Assembly (NCBI GenBank): GCA_041594335.1
Contig: JBFHML010000002.1
Span: 1-64,000, forward strand
Reading direction: 5' to 3'
Length of the DNA: 64,000 bases
DNA from: JAGPUQ01 sp041594335
GTDB lineage: Bacteria > Pseudomonadota > Gammaproteobacteria > Pseudomonadales > Porticoccaceae
Below, in pieces: positions 34,291 through 42,759 of the stretch. A program made the translations under genes and the position numbers. Position 1 is the first letter of the stretch. Each line of letters begins with the position of its first letter. Below the pieces are notes generated by a model. It saw nothing but the letters and a program-made list of their open reading frames with translations. It was not told the DNA's origin and made no database searches.

Positions 34291-34874
34291 TGGGGAGGCA
34301 GCGCGAGTTCGATGAGCGACAGGTGCTGGCGCAGGCTACCCGCCTGTTCTGGCGGGAAGGCTATGCGGCGACTACTTATGAGGCCTTGTATCGAGCCACG
34401 GGTGTCACGGCGCGGAGTCTGATTAACGCCTTCGGTGACAAGGAGCAGCTGTTTCGAGTCTGCCTGACCGGTTATCTGAGCGAAATACGGGAGCGCCTGG
34501 AGGACTGCCTGAATCCGCCCGGCAGCGCGGGGATTGTGCGCTTTTTCGCGGCGATCGCCGCAGCGCCACCGGCGGATTCCCGCAATCAGGGTTGCCTGAT
34601 CGCGAATCTGGTGCCCAATCTCCCCGTGTTTGACGAGCAAACGGTCGCGCTGGTGCGCGAGTTCCGCCGGTGCATTCGGCAGGGCTTCGCCGGCGCATTG
34701 CGTGCCGATCGCGTCCCCCACGCGGAACAGCGCGCGCAACTGCTGGGCACCCTGCTCTGGGGGGCATCCGCCGAAATTCGTTTGCAGGGTTCGGTCGGTG
34801 CCCTGGCGCCTTTGGTCGAAGAGGTGGAGCGCTTGATCGACCAGTGGCGGTGCGAGGGCCGCCAGCGCCGGTGA
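34290..34874 (+). CDS. TetR/AcrR-family transcriptional regulator
   Basis: 194 residues. The N-terminal helix-turn-helix is FDERQVLAQATRLFWREGYAATTYEALYRATGVTARSLINAFGDKEQLFRVCL, a standard TetR signature; the rest is the all-helical ligand and dimer domain. ATG 34290 is chosen because it begins directly before the HTH; upstream in-frame starts would read through the divergent gene. No Shine-Dalgarno sequence is seen. The ligand is unknown. Confidence 0.85.
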   Translation: MGRQREFDERQVLAQATRLFWREGYAATTYEALYRATGVTARSLINAFGDKEQLFRVCLTGYLSEIRERLEDCLNPPGSAGIVRFFAAIAAAPPADSRNQGCLIANLVPNLPVFDEQTVALVREFRRCIRQGFAGALRADRVPHAEQRAQLLGTLLWGASAEIRLQGSVGALAPLVEEVERLIDQWRCEGRQRR

Positions 34875-34900
34875 TGTCCCGCACGGCGGGCGATCGAGAG

Positions 34901-35707
34901 TCAGTCGAATAGAGCTTGCAACTGTGCGCCTGGATCGGCAGCGCGCATGAAGGCCTCTCCGACCAGAAAGGCATTGACGCCGTGGCCGCGCATGGCGAGC
35001 ACATCGTCGACCCTTTGAATACCGCTCTCGGTGATCACCAGACGCTCGTCGCCGATGCGTGGGATCAGGTTGAACGTCGTCTCCAACGAAGTGTGGAAAC
35101 TGTGCAGGTCGCGATTGTTGATCCCGACCATCGGGTTGTCTAGGGTGAGCGCGGTTTCCAGCTCCCGAGCGTTATGCACTTCGATCAGTACATCTAGACC
35201 GATCTCTCGGGCAAGATCGTGCAGTTCCGCCAGCTGGGTAGGGGCGAGCGCGGCGACAATTAACAGTATGCAGTCCGATCCGAGCGCACGGGCTTCGTAG
35301 ATCTGATACGGGTCGATGGTAAAGTCTTTGCGCAGGGTCGGTAGTGTGGTCGCTGCGCGGGCTTCCACCAGATAGGTGTCGGCACCCTGGAAGAAATCGA
35401 TATCGGTGAGCACCGAAAGGCAGGCAGCGCCTCCCTGTTCGTAACTGCGGGCGATCGCTGCAGGGTCGAAATTCGGTCGGATGACGCCCCGGCTGGGCGA
35501 AGCTTTTTTGATCTCCGCGATGACTCCCGCGCGCCCGCTGGCGATGCGATCGGCTAGAGCGCGATAAAATCCGCGGGTGGGGGGAGCCGCGGCGGCCTGG
35601 GCACGCAGGTCGGCGAGCGGAATACGGCTGCTGCGTTCGGCGACCTCCGCGGCCTTACGCGCCAAAATCTTGCGCAGGATCGTGGGGGTTTCCGGACTCG
35701 CCGTCAT
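34901..35707 (-). CDS. trpC: Indole-3-glycerol phosphate synthase
   Basis: 268 residues from ATG 35705-35707. TPTILRKILARKAAEVAERS, VIAEIKKASPSRGVIRPNFDPAAIARSYEQGGAACLSVLTD, LRKDFTIDPYQIYEARALGSDCILLI and the ESGI near the C-terminus mark the IGPS TIM barrel with its catalytic Lys and Glu residues. It closes the indole ring in tryptophan synthesis. It is monofunctional, not fused to TrpF. It overlaps the trpD stop by four bases. Confidence 0.97.
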   Translation of the reverse strand: MTASPETPTILRKILARKAAEVAERSSRIPLADLRAQAAAAPPTRGFYRALADRIASGRAGVIAEIKKASPSRGVIRPNFDPAAIARSYEQGGAACLSVLTDIDFFQGADTYLVEARAATTLPTLRKDFTIDPYQIYEARALGSDCILLIVAALAPTQLAELHDLAREIGLDVLIEVHNARELETALTLDNPMVGINNRDLHSFHTSLETTFNLIPRIGDERLVITESGIQRVDDVLAMRGHGVNAFLVGEAFMRAADPGAQLQALFD

Positions 35708-36744
35708 GACTCCTCTCCCAGGCATTGGGTGAATGCCGCCAACTCATCCAGTCTGGCCCCCGCTTGGCCGCTGGCGATGGCATCCTCGGCCAGCTTTACG
35801 CCCTCACCGATATCCTCAGCCAGGTCGGCGGCGTAGAGCGCGGCACCGGCGTTGAGTGCGACCAAGTCGGCAGCTTTGGCGCCGGCGGTCGTGGCGCGTT
35901 TGCCCAGCGCATCGCGAATCAGCGCCAAAGATGCCTGGGAATCGGCGACACTCAAACCTTCCAGGTTACCGCTCTTGATGCCGAACTCTTCAGGCGAGAT
36001 CCGGTACTCGCGGATTTGACCCGCAGTCAATTCGACCACCAGCGTCGGTGCCGCTAGGCTGATCTCGTCGAGCCCATCGTCGCTATGGACCACGAGCACA
36101 TGCTCGCTGCCGAGCCGGCCTAACACCTCGGCGACGGGTCGGCATAGGCTGGGGCTATAAACTCCGATCAGCTGTCGGCGCACACCAGCGGGATTGGTCA
36201 TGGGGCCCAGCAAGTTAAACAGGGTGCGCACGCCCAATTCGCGGCGCGGCCCGACCGCGTGGCGCATGGCACCATGGTGGGCAGGGGCAAATAGAAAGCC
36301 GAGCCCGAGTTCGGCTACGCAGCGCGCGTTCTGCTCGGGGGTCAGATCCAGGCGCACGCCGGCAGTCTCGAGCAGGTCCGCACTGCCGCTGCTGCTGCTT
36401 ACTCCGCGATTGCCGTGCTTGACCACCTGACCGCCACATACGGCGACGACCAGGGCGCTGGCAGTCGAGACATTGAACAGTCCGGCACCGTCGCCGCCGG
36501 TGCCGACGATGTCGATCAGGTGCTCGCCACGGACCCTAACCGGCGTGCACAGTTCACGCATTGCCTCCACTGCGCCGGTGATCTCGTCGAGCGTTTCCCG
36601 CTTCATCCGCAGGGCGACCAGGAAACCGGCGATTTGGGCCGCTGTCGCGGTGCCGCTCATCAGCTCGCGCATGACCATGCGCATCTCGGACCGGGACAGA
36701 TCCTTGCCTTCGACCAGTCGGCTGATCGCCTCACGTAGGGTCAT
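35704..36744 (-). CDS. trpD: Anthranilate phosphoribosyltransferase
   Basis: 346 residues. The PRPP-binding loop DIVGTGGDGAGLFNVSTASALVVAVCGGQVVKHGNRGVSSSSGSADLLE is diagnostic, and FAPAHHGAMRHAVGPRRELGVRTLFNLLGPMTNPA lines the anthranilate channel. It makes phosphoribosyl anthranilate. It overlaps trpG and trpC by four bases each, so trpGDC are translationally coupled. Confidence 0.97.
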   Translation of the reverse strand: MTLREAISRLVEGKDLSRSEMRMVMRELMSGTATAAQIAGFLVALRMKRETLDEITGAVEAMRELCTPVRVRGEHLIDIVGTGGDGAGLFNVSTASALVVAVCGGQVVKHGNRGVSSSSGSADLLETAGVRLDLTPEQNARCVAELGLGFLFAPAHHGAMRHAVGPRRELGVRTLFNLLGPMTNPAGVRRQLIGVYSPSLCRPVAEVLGRLGSEHVLVVHSDDGLDEISLAAPTLVVELTAGQIREYRISPEEFGIKSGNLEGLSVADSQASLALIRDALGKRATTAGAKAADLVALNAGAALYAADLAEDIGEGVKLAEDAIASGQAGARLDELAAFTQCLGEES

Positions 36745-37325
36745 CGGCGGCCCTCCAAAAAGTTGCGCAGCAGGTCGTGCCCGTGTCGAGTGAGGATAGA
36801 TTCGGGGTGAAACTGCACGCCTTGAATATCCAGCTCGCGGTGGCGTAGCCCCATGATTTCGTCCACAGTGCCGTCGGCGGCCTGGGTCCAGGCCGTTATC
36901 TCCAGGCAGTCGGGCAGGCTGTTCCGCGCGACCACCAGGGAATGATAGCGCGTGGCCTCAAAGGGGCTGGGTACGTCGTGGAAGACACCGTTGCCCGAGT
37001 GATGGATCAATGAGGTCTTGCCATGCATCACCGCGCGCGCGCGGACGACCTCACCGCCGAAGGCTTGGCCGATGCTCTGGTGCCCGAGGCAGACCCCCAG
37101 TAATGGGATGCGACCGGCGAAAGCCTGGATCAGCGGCACCGAAATACCCGCTTCGTGCGGGGTGCAAGGGCCGGGAGAGATGACGATGCGTTCCGGCGCC
37201 ATCGCTTCGATATCGGCCAATGTCAGGGCATCGTTACGCTCCACCCGTACCGTGGCACCCAACTCGCCTAGGTATTGCACCAAGTTGTAGGTGAAGGAAT
37301 CGTAGTTATCGATCATCAGGATCAC
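36741..37325 (-). CDS. trpG: Anthranilate synthase component II (glutamine amidotransferase)
   Basis: 194 residues, a class I amidotransferase. MILMIDNYDSFTYNLVQYLGELG, the nucleophile loop GVCLGHQSIGQAFGG, and the late HPESILTRHG catalytic His-Glu pair are present. It supplies ammonia to TrpE; it may also serve PabB, as in Pseudomonas-type genomes. It overlaps trpE by four bases. Confidence 0.96.
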   Translation of the reverse strand: MILMIDNYDSFTYNLVQYLGELGATVRVERNDALTLADIEAMAPERIVISPGPCTPHEAGISVPLIQAFAGRIPLLGVCLGHQSIGQAFGGEVVRARAVMHGKTSLIHHSGNGVFHDVPSPFEATRYHSLVVARNSLPDCLEITAWTQAADGTVDEIMGLRHRELDIQGVQFHPESILTRHGHDLLRNFLEGRR

Positions 37326-38812
37326 GACGCAGTTTCCTCCGCGTCACCCAACACCATGGCCGCGGCGCGGAAAATGGCGCGCGCCTTGTTCATGGTCTCC
37401 TTCCACTCCAGTGCGGGCACAGAGTCAGCGACAATGCCGCCGCCGGCCTGCACGTAGAGTTTGCCCGCTTTGATTACTGCGGTGCGAATGGCGATAGCCG
37501 TATCCATGTTGCCGTTCCAACCGAGGTAACCCACAGCGCCGCCGTAGATACCGCGCTTGACCGGCTCCAGCTCGTCGATGATTTCCATAGCACGGATTTT
37601 GGGCGCCCCGCTGAGCGTGCCCGCGGGCAGTGTCGCGCGTAATACGTCCAGCGCTGATAGCTCGGGCCGGACCTGGCCGACAACATTGGAAGTGATGTGC
37701 ATGACGTGGGAAAAGCGCTCCACCACCATCTGCTCGGTCACCCGGACCGAGCCGGTAGTCGCGATTCGACCCACGTCATTACGCCCCAGATCGATCAACA
37801 TCAAGTGCTCGGCGATTTCCTTGGGGTCGGCGAGCATCTCTCGCTCCATGGCCAAGTCTTCGTCGGGCGTGCGGCCGCGGCGTCTGGTACCGGCGATGGG
37901 CCGCACCGTGACCTCACCCTGCTCGAGGCGCGCCAGTATCTCGGGTGAAGAGCCCGCGATCTGGAAGTCGCCGAGGTCTAGGAAGTACAGGTAGGGAGAG
38001 GGGTTGAGGTTGCGCAGTGCACGGTAGAGGTTGACCGGCTCGCCGGGGAAGGGAAGACTCAATCGCTGCGACGGCACCACCTGCATCACATCCCCGGCGC
38101 GCGTGTATTCTTTGATGGTCTCTACGGCGGCTTCGTAGCCGTCCCGTCCGAGGCTGGACACAAAGTCGGTTTCTGCCACCCCGCCACCGTCGAGCGCCAT
38201 GGGTGGTAGCTCCGGCACCGATTGGTGCAAGCGCGCGGCGATGGTATCGAGGCGCTGCTCAGCGGCGGCCCAACCCGAGGGTGTGGGGTCGCTGTGCACG
38301 ATCAGAGTGAGGGTGCCGGCGAGGTTGTCGAACACGACCACTTCATCCGACACCATGAGGAGGATATCGGGAACGCCGAGTTCGTCCGGCGGACAGGAGC
38401 TCGCCAGCCGCGGCTCGACATAGCGCACGGTGTCATAGCCGAAATAACCGACGAGGCCACCGGTAAAGCGGGGCAGCCCCGCCAGCTCGGGCACCCGAAA
38501 TCTGGCTTGTAATTGTGCGATTTCGGCGAGTGGATCGTTGCAGCTGTACGCTTCGATGACTTCACCATCGGCTTCGAGTTGCCACTCCCGGCCGCGCACG
38601 CGGACGACCTGTCGGGCCGGTAAACCGATAAGGGAATAGCGGCCCCATTTCTCCCCGCCTTCCACGGATTCGAGCAAATAGGAATGGGGCCCACGGCCGA
38701 GCTTGAGATAGGCCGAAAGCGGGGTTTCGAGATCCGCGAGTAGGGTGCGGGTCACCGGAATGCGGGTATAGCCCTGCCGGGCTAGGGTGGCGAACTGTTC
38801 CGAGGTCATCAT
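37322..38812 (-). CDS. trpE: Anthranilate synthase component I
   Basis: 496 residues. The LLESVEGGEKWGRYS segment (around residue 44) is the tryptophan feedback-binding motif that separates TrpE from PabB. The chorismate-binding core has GDVMQVVPSQRLSLPF, IAGTRRRGRTPDEDLAMEREMLADPKEIAEHLMLIDLGRNDVGR and PAGTLSGAPKIRAMEIIDELEP. Translation starts at the ATG at 38810-38812 or the adjacent ATG. It is preceded by a Trp-rich leader peptide (38870-38917) and a -10 element, suggesting attenuation. Confidence 0.97.
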   Translation of the reverse strand: MMTSEQFATLARQGYTRIPVTRTLLADLETPLSAYLKLGRGPHSYLLESVEGGEKWGRYSLIGLPARQVVRVRGREWQLEADGEVIEAYSCNDPLAEIAQLQARFRVPELAGLPRFTGGLVGYFGYDTVRYVEPRLASSCPPDELGVPDILLMVSDEVVVFDNLAGTLTLIVHSDPTPSGWAAAEQRLDTIAARLHQSVPELPPMALDGGGVAETDFVSSLGRDGYEAAVETIKEYTRAGDVMQVVPSQRLSLPFPGEPVNLYRALRNLNPSPYLYFLDLGDFQIAGSSPEILARLEQGEVTVRPIAGTRRRGRTPDEDLAMEREMLADPKEIAEHLMLIDLGRNDVGRIATTGSVRVTEQMVVERFSHVMHITSNVVGQVRPELSALDVLRATLPAGTLSGAPKIRAMEIIDELEPVKRGIYGGAVGYLGWNGNMDTAIAIRTAVIKAGKLYVQAGGGIVADSVPALEWKETMNKARAIFRAAAMVLGDAEETAS

Positions 38813-38823
38813 GCTGGTGGCTT

Positions 38824-38878
38824 TCCCAATGGTCGAGGCTTGGCGCAGGTGCCCGATGGGCAGGGGCGATCAGCCCTG
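38824..38878 (-). promoter_or_regulatory. Candidate trp attenuator structures between leader peptide and trpE
   Basis: On the minus strand CAGGG at the leader stop can pair with the downstream CCCTG, while TGCCC-ATC-GGGCA forms a competing hairpin that shares bases with it. TTGGCG over the second Trp codon can also pair with a later CGCCAA. This is the mutually exclusive geometry of attenuators. No U-run follows, so a classic intrinsic terminator is not evident. Confidence 0.4.
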
Positions 38879-38917
38879 ACGCCAACGCCAGCGGGAAAGT
38901 GGGTTGAGTTGAACCAT
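38870..38917 (-). CDS. trpL: trp operon leader peptide
   Basis: A 15-residue frame on the minus strand, MVQLNPLSRWRWRQG, with two Trp codons at positions 10 and 12 (complementary to 38888-38890 and 38882-38884) close to its stop, 57 bases upstream of trpE. Size, Trp codons near the end, and location between a -10 element and trpE match trpL attenuator peptides. Ribosome stalling at the Trp codons when charged tRNA-Trp is scarce would favour trpE expression. The ribosome site is weak, so this rests on position and composition. Confidence 0.65.
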   Translation of the reverse strand: MVQLNPLSRWRWRQG

Positions 38918-38957
38918 CCGCAAAGTGTCGATGACGGGAACTCCGAAACCGGTCGCG

Positions 38958-38963
38958 ATTCTA
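38958..38963 (-). promoter_or_regulatory. -10 element for the trpL-trpEGDC transcript
   Basis: TAGAAT on the minus strand, about 40 bases before the leader peptide. The -35 region is poor. Confidence 0.4.
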
Positions 38964-38983
38964 GCGGATTCGTCCCGCCCGCA

Positions 38984-39655
38984 CTAGCGCGCTTCGGCCA
39001 GCGCGCTGCGCAGTGCGGCGATGGCCGCTTGCCGGTCGGCTTGGCCGAAAATCGCCGATCCTGCGACGAAGGTGTCGGCCCCGGCGGCGGCGATCGAGCC
39101 GATATTGTCGGGGCCGACACCACCGTCGATCTCTAGGCGGATGTCGCGTCCACTGGCATCAATTAGCTGCCGTGCCGCGCGCAACTTGTTGAGTGTTTCG
39201 GGGATGAATGCCTGGCCACCAAATCCCGGGTTGACGGACATCAGCAGGAGTACGTCGATCTTCTCGAGTACGTGACGAACAACCTCCAACCCCGTCGCTG
39301 GGTTCAGTACCAGCCCGGTTTTGCAGCCCAGTTCTCGGGCGAGCTGCAAGGAGCGGTCGACATGGCGGCTGGCTTCGGGATGGAAGGTGATCCAGGAGGC
39401 GCCGGCCGCGGCGAAAGCCCGGATCAAGTCATCGACCGGATCGACCATCAAATGAACGTCGATCGGTGCTTCTACGCCATAGTCCCGTAGCGCTTTGCAT
39501 ACCATGGGCCCGACGGTGAGATTCGGCACGTAGTGATTGTCCATGACATCAAAGTGCACGATGTCGGCGCCGGCGCTAAGGGCAGCGTCCACTTCGGCAC
39601 CCAGGCGCGCAAAATCCGCGGACAAAATCGACGGCGCGATCAGGTACTCAGGCAT
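38984..39655 (-). CDS. rpe: Ribulose-phosphate 3-epimerase
   Basis: 223 residues from ATG 39653-39655. YLIAPSILSADFARLGAEVDAALSAGADIVHFDVMDNHYVPNLTVGP, MSVNPGFGGQAFIPETLNKL and LEIDGGVGPDNIGSIAAAGADTFVAGSAIFG are the family signatures with metal ligands His, Asp, His, Asp. It interconverts ribulose- and xylulose-5-phosphate. In many gammaproteobacteria rpe is followed by gph and then trpE; here gph is absent and trpE follows after 171 bases. Confidence 0.97.
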   Translation of the reverse strand: MPEYLIAPSILSADFARLGAEVDAALSAGADIVHFDVMDNHYVPNLTVGPMVCKALRDYGVEAPIDVHLMVDPVDDLIRAFAAAGASWITFHPEASRHVDRSLQLARELGCKTGLVLNPATGLEVVRHVLEKIDVLLLMSVNPGFGGQAFIPETLNKLRAARQLIDASGRDIRLEIDGGVGPDNIGSIAAAGADTFVAGSAIFGQADRQAAIAALRSALAEAR

Positions 39656-39716
39656 CGGCGGTTCCGGTTGCGAGTGGCCGGTCACTATGCCGGGAAGCGC
39701 TGGCGCCGGCAAATGC

Positions 39717-39735
39717 CGCGGGGCTTTGCCCCGCG
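39717..39735. repeat. Hairpin upstream of rpe
   Basis: CGCGGGGC and its complement around a TTT loop, eight perfect base pairs. No T-run follows on either strand, so it is not a canonical terminator. It lies about 60 bases before the rpe start and could be in its leader. Confidence 0.5.
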
Positions 39736-39891
39736 ACGAGAGACAGTGTCGTCACGCAAGAGCACGGCTGATCGTATCGACGTGGCGCCCATCGGTACCA
39801 CAGCGCGCGCCGACCACCCGTAACCTCGGTCAGCCCTACAGAAGTTGCCGGTGTTGGCCGCCGCGCGCTTCGGGGTCCCGTCCCACTCGGC

Positions 39892-40362
39892 GTGGCTGCG
39901 CCGTCCCGCTACAGTCGTTTTGGCAAGGAGACTGACGACAGAGCTAATGTGGTAACAAGGGCCCCTGCACGTAGCTATCTTGGTGTTTTCCGAGACTTCC
40001 GGCTCGGTAGTCTATCGGTTCTACGATCTGTTGCCGCCGGCCGTGAGGGATGGGGGCTGGGTTGTCGAGGGCGCCCCGAGCCCCGAGCTGATCGAAACCT
40101 GCTGGTCCGCCGCGACGGGAGGCCGCTAGTGGTGTGCAATGACGTGCGCATTGATGCGCCTCTGGCCTACTTGACGGTTGTGAAGCCACCGCCCATTGGG
40201 CTTAGTACGATGTGCTTCAGCGGCGTCTCGCGCGGGTACGAATGCATGCTAGACGCGTGCTCGTCGTGGCTGGTGAGGGACAGCGCTTGGTCAGCGCAGG
40301 CGTCGGTTCGGCGGCCTGCGCCGGTCCCTACTGGACACTTAGGCCCGGTGTTGTTGTGTTAG
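39892..40362 (+). CDS. Doubtful open reading frame
   Basis: 156 codons from a GTG without a Shine-Dalgarno sequence. I recognise no domain. The middle (RNLLVRRDGRPLVVCNDVRIDAPLAYLTVV, given here in part) has a plausible protein pattern, while the first 60 and last 30 residues look random and arginine-rich. It may be a remnant of a frameshifted gene or no gene at all. It ends 10 bases before the hydrolase gene. Confidence 0.15.
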   Translation: MAAPSRYSRFGKETDDRANVVTRAPARSYLGVFRDFRLGSLSVLRSVAAGREGWGLGCRGRPEPRADRNLLVRRDGRPLVVCNDVRIDAPLAYLTVVKPPPIGLSTMCFSGVSRGYECMLDACSSWLVRDSAWSAQASVRRPAPVPTGHLGPVLLC

Positions 40363-40372
40363 GCTCCTGTTC

Positions 40373-41353
40373 ATGATCACCGCAACCCGGCGGCCATACG
40401 ACGGTGCTCCACCGGCATTGGCGGAGGCTTTCGCCGCCCTCGCCGAGGGTTTGCCGCCGCTTGCTTTTGACCCCGCCGGCGACCAGGCCGCCACCGCGAT
40501 CGAAGGCGCCGAGAGATACCTCGCGCATTATGGTTTGGCCTTGTCGGGCATGCCGACCGGGGTGAGCCATGTCCTCGGTGCGTTGCGCGCTGGCGGTTAT
40601 CGAATTGCCGTACATTGCTGGCGGCATCCCCAGGCGCGGGGTACCGTTTTCGTGGTCCATGGTTATTTCGACCACGTGGGGCTCTATGACCATCTGATCC
40701 GACATCTGCTGGGATGCGGTCTGAACGTGGTGGCGTTCGATCTGCCGGGCCATGGTCTGTCAGCCGGAGAGCGCGTGACCATTGCCAGTTTCGATCACTA
40801 TGTGGCGGTATTTGAAGAATTACTCGTAGCAGCTTCCGGTCTGCCCGCGCCTTGGCACGGTGTCGGGCAGAGCACCGGTGGTGCCATAGTGTTGCACCAC
40901 TTGTTGCGTGCGGTGACGGCCCCCTTGGCTCGTGTCGTGTTGCTTGCGCCTTTGGTGCACCCGCGTTGGTGGCAGATCAACCGGCTGATCTATTTGCTCA
41001 GCCATCGCTGGCGCCAGAGCATTGAGCGCAAATTTGTGCCCAACTCCGGAGATCCGGCTTTTCTCCAGTTCATTGCACATTGCGATCCGCTGCAGGCGCG
41101 GCACATTCCGCTGGAATGGATTGGTGCCATGAAACGTTGGGCCGAGGAACTGCATGCGTTGCCGCCGTCCCATCGGGTTGCGACGGTCATCCAGGGCAAT
41201 GCCGATACCACGCTGGACTGGCGCTACAATCTCCGACTGTTGCGCAAGAAGTTGCCTTGCGGGCAGTTTCACCTTATCGCCGGCGCCCGGCATCACCTAG
41301 TCAACGAGATCGAGCCGATTCGCGCCCGCGTCTTTGCAACCATGGGGCTTTGA
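40373..41353 (+). CDS. Alpha/beta hydrolase (serine hydrolase, lysophospholipase-like)
   Basis: 326 residues. An alpha/beta fold begins near residue 85 with GTVFVVHGYFDHVGLYDHLIRHL (oxyanion region), then VVAFDLPGHGLSAGERV, the nucleophile elbow GVGQSTGG (serine around residue 166), and a C-terminal AGARHHLVNE with the catalytic histidine. An acidic residue in VIQGNADTTLDWRYN is the likely third member. The pattern resembles the S33/PldB monoacylglycerol lipase group. The first 80 residues are a family-specific extension. It is the first of three tightly spaced genes; the next starts six bases later. The substrate is unknown. Confidence 0.82.
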   Translation: MITATRRPYDGAPPALAEAFAALAEGLPPLAFDPAGDQAATAIEGAERYLAHYGLALSGMPTGVSHVLGALRAGGYRIAVHCWRHPQARGTVFVVHGYFDHVGLYDHLIRHLLGCGLNVVAFDLPGHGLSAGERVTIASFDHYVAVFEELLVAASGLPAPWHGVGQSTGGAIVLHHLLRAVTAPLARVVLLAPLVHPRWWQINRLIYLLSHRWRQSIERKFVPNSGDPAFLQFIAHCDPLQARHIPLEWIGAMKRWAEELHALPPSHRVATVIQGNADTTLDWRYNLRLLRKKLPCGQFHLIAGARHHLVNEIEPIRARVFATMGL

Positions 41354-41359
41354 GTCGGG

Positions 41360-42751
41360 GTGCTGGTGCGAGACCGGTTGATACAGGACTTGGCGGCAAT
41401 CGTTGGTGCAGACCATGTTCTGACCGACGCGGCGGCACTCGCGCACTATGGCGCTGATCGCACCCGACACTGGCCGCCCGCCCCGCGCGCGGTACTGCGT
41501 CCGGGGAGTGTGGCCGAGATTCAAGAAATCCTGGCACTGGCCTATCGCAGACGATTGCCCGTGGTGCCTTCCGGTGGACGGACCGGATTGTCCGGTGGGG
41601 CGGTGGCGGCTCATGGCGAGCTGGTCCTGTCTCTTGATCGCTTGCGTCGTGTGTTGGCGGTGGATCGCGAGAGTGCCACCTTGACCTGCGAGGCAGGGGT
41701 AACGACCGCGGAAGTGCAGGAAGCTGCCCGATCGGTAGGATTGTGCTATCCGGTCGATTTTGCCAGCGCAGGCTCTAGTCAGGTCGGCGGCAATATCGCC
41801 ACCAATGCCGGTGGGATACGGGTGCTGCGGTACGGCATGACCCGGGCTTGGGTGCGCGGCTTGGGGGTGGTGACCGGAAAGGGCGAATGGCTTGAATTGG
41901 GTCACGGACTGGTCAAGGACAATACCGGTTACGATCTCATGCAGCTCGTGATCGGCTCGGAAGGTACGCTGGGTGTGATCTGTACCGCGACCTTGGCGCT
42001 GGCGCCGCCGCCGCCGCCCAGCGCGGTGCTTCTCCTTGGAGCGGACCAACTCGCGGATTTACCCGCCGTACTGGCCGCTCTCCGTGAACGATGCGTGGTT
42101 TGCGCTTGTGAATTCTTTGGCGAGACCGCCCTCGGTCTGGTGGTGGCGCGTCAGCATCTGCAGCGACCGTTCGCGGCCACCCCCTGGTACGTGTTGGCTG
42201 AGATCGAGCTGGACGGCGAGACCGCAGAGCAGAAGGTGCTAGAGGTCTTCGCAGCGCTGCGCGACCTCGAGTTGATCCGGGACGGCGTGTTGGCACAGCA
42301 TCCGGGTCAGGCGCGGGCGCTGTGGCGGCTACGGGAGGAGATCTCCGATACCCTTGCCGCTTGGCAACCCTATAAAAACGATGTGGCCGTGCCTCCCGCG
42401 AAGCTGCCGGCGTTTTTGGAGCGTGCCTGGCAGCTATGCGCGGAGCGATTTCCCGCCCTGGAAATGGTTTGGTTCGGGCATTTGGGCGATGGCAATGTCC
42501 ATATCAATGCCCTCAAGCCTGCCGCCTGGTCCGCGGCGCGTTTCGAGGCATTAGGGGAGCAGCTGAGCGCCGAGCTGGGTGCGCTGATAGCCGAGTTTGG
42601 CGGTAGCGTTTCTGCGGAGCACGGCGTCGGGCTGCTCAAAAAATCGTTGTTGCTTCATTCGCGTAGCGCGGCAGAAATCGAGCTCATGCGGGCAGTAAAA
42701 GGCCTGTTCGACCCCCATAAAATCCTCAATCCGGGCAAGATTTTCGACTGA
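41360..42751 (+). CDS. FAD-linked oxidase (D-lactate / D-2-hydroxyglutarate dehydrogenase family)
   Basis: 463 residues of the GlcD/Dld/D2HGDH family. Residues 35-175 are the FAD-binding PCMH domain with PVVPSGGRTGLSGGAVA and SAGSSQVGGNIATNAGGIRVLRYGMTRAWVRGLGVV; residues 215-460 are the FAD-oxidase C domain with VWFGHLGDGNVHIN and SAEHGVGLLKKSLL, which supply the metal-binding histidines. It should oxidise a D-2-hydroxyacid. A GTG start follows the hydrolase stop by six bases, and the FAH-family gene starts eight bases after its stop, so the three probably form one operon. Which hydroxyacid is used cannot be read from the sequence. Confidence 0.88.
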   Translation: MLVRDRLIQDLAAIVGADHVLTDAAALAHYGADRTRHWPPAPRAVLRPGSVAEIQEILALAYRRRLPVVPSGGRTGLSGGAVAAHGELVLSLDRLRRVLAVDRESATLTCEAGVTTAEVQEAARSVGLCYPVDFASAGSSQVGGNIATNAGGIRVLRYGMTRAWVRGLGVVTGKGEWLELGHGLVKDNTGYDLMQLVIGSEGTLGVICTATLALAPPPPPSAVLLLGADQLADLPAVLAALRERCVVCACEFFGETALGLVVARQHLQRPFAATPWYVLAEIELDGETAEQKVLEVFAALRDLELIRDGVLAQHPGQARALWRLREEISDTLAAWQPYKNDVAVPPAKLPAFLERAWQLCAERFPALEMVWFGHLGDGNVHINALKPAAWSAARFEALGEQLSAELGALIAEFGGSVSAEHGVGLLKKSLLLHSRSAAEIELMRAVKGLFDPHKILNPGKIFD

Positions 42752-42759
42752 GACAGCAC

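Larger units (their letters stand above)
39656..40372. other. Gene-poor 717-bp stretch between rpe and the hydrolase operon
   Basis: I see no gene I can support here. It holds a hairpin at 39717-39735 and a 156-codon open frame (39892-40362, plus) without a ribosome site or recognisable motif. A second frame from about 39970 reads protein-like for some 50 codons and then stops. This could be a decayed gene. Confidence 0.5.
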
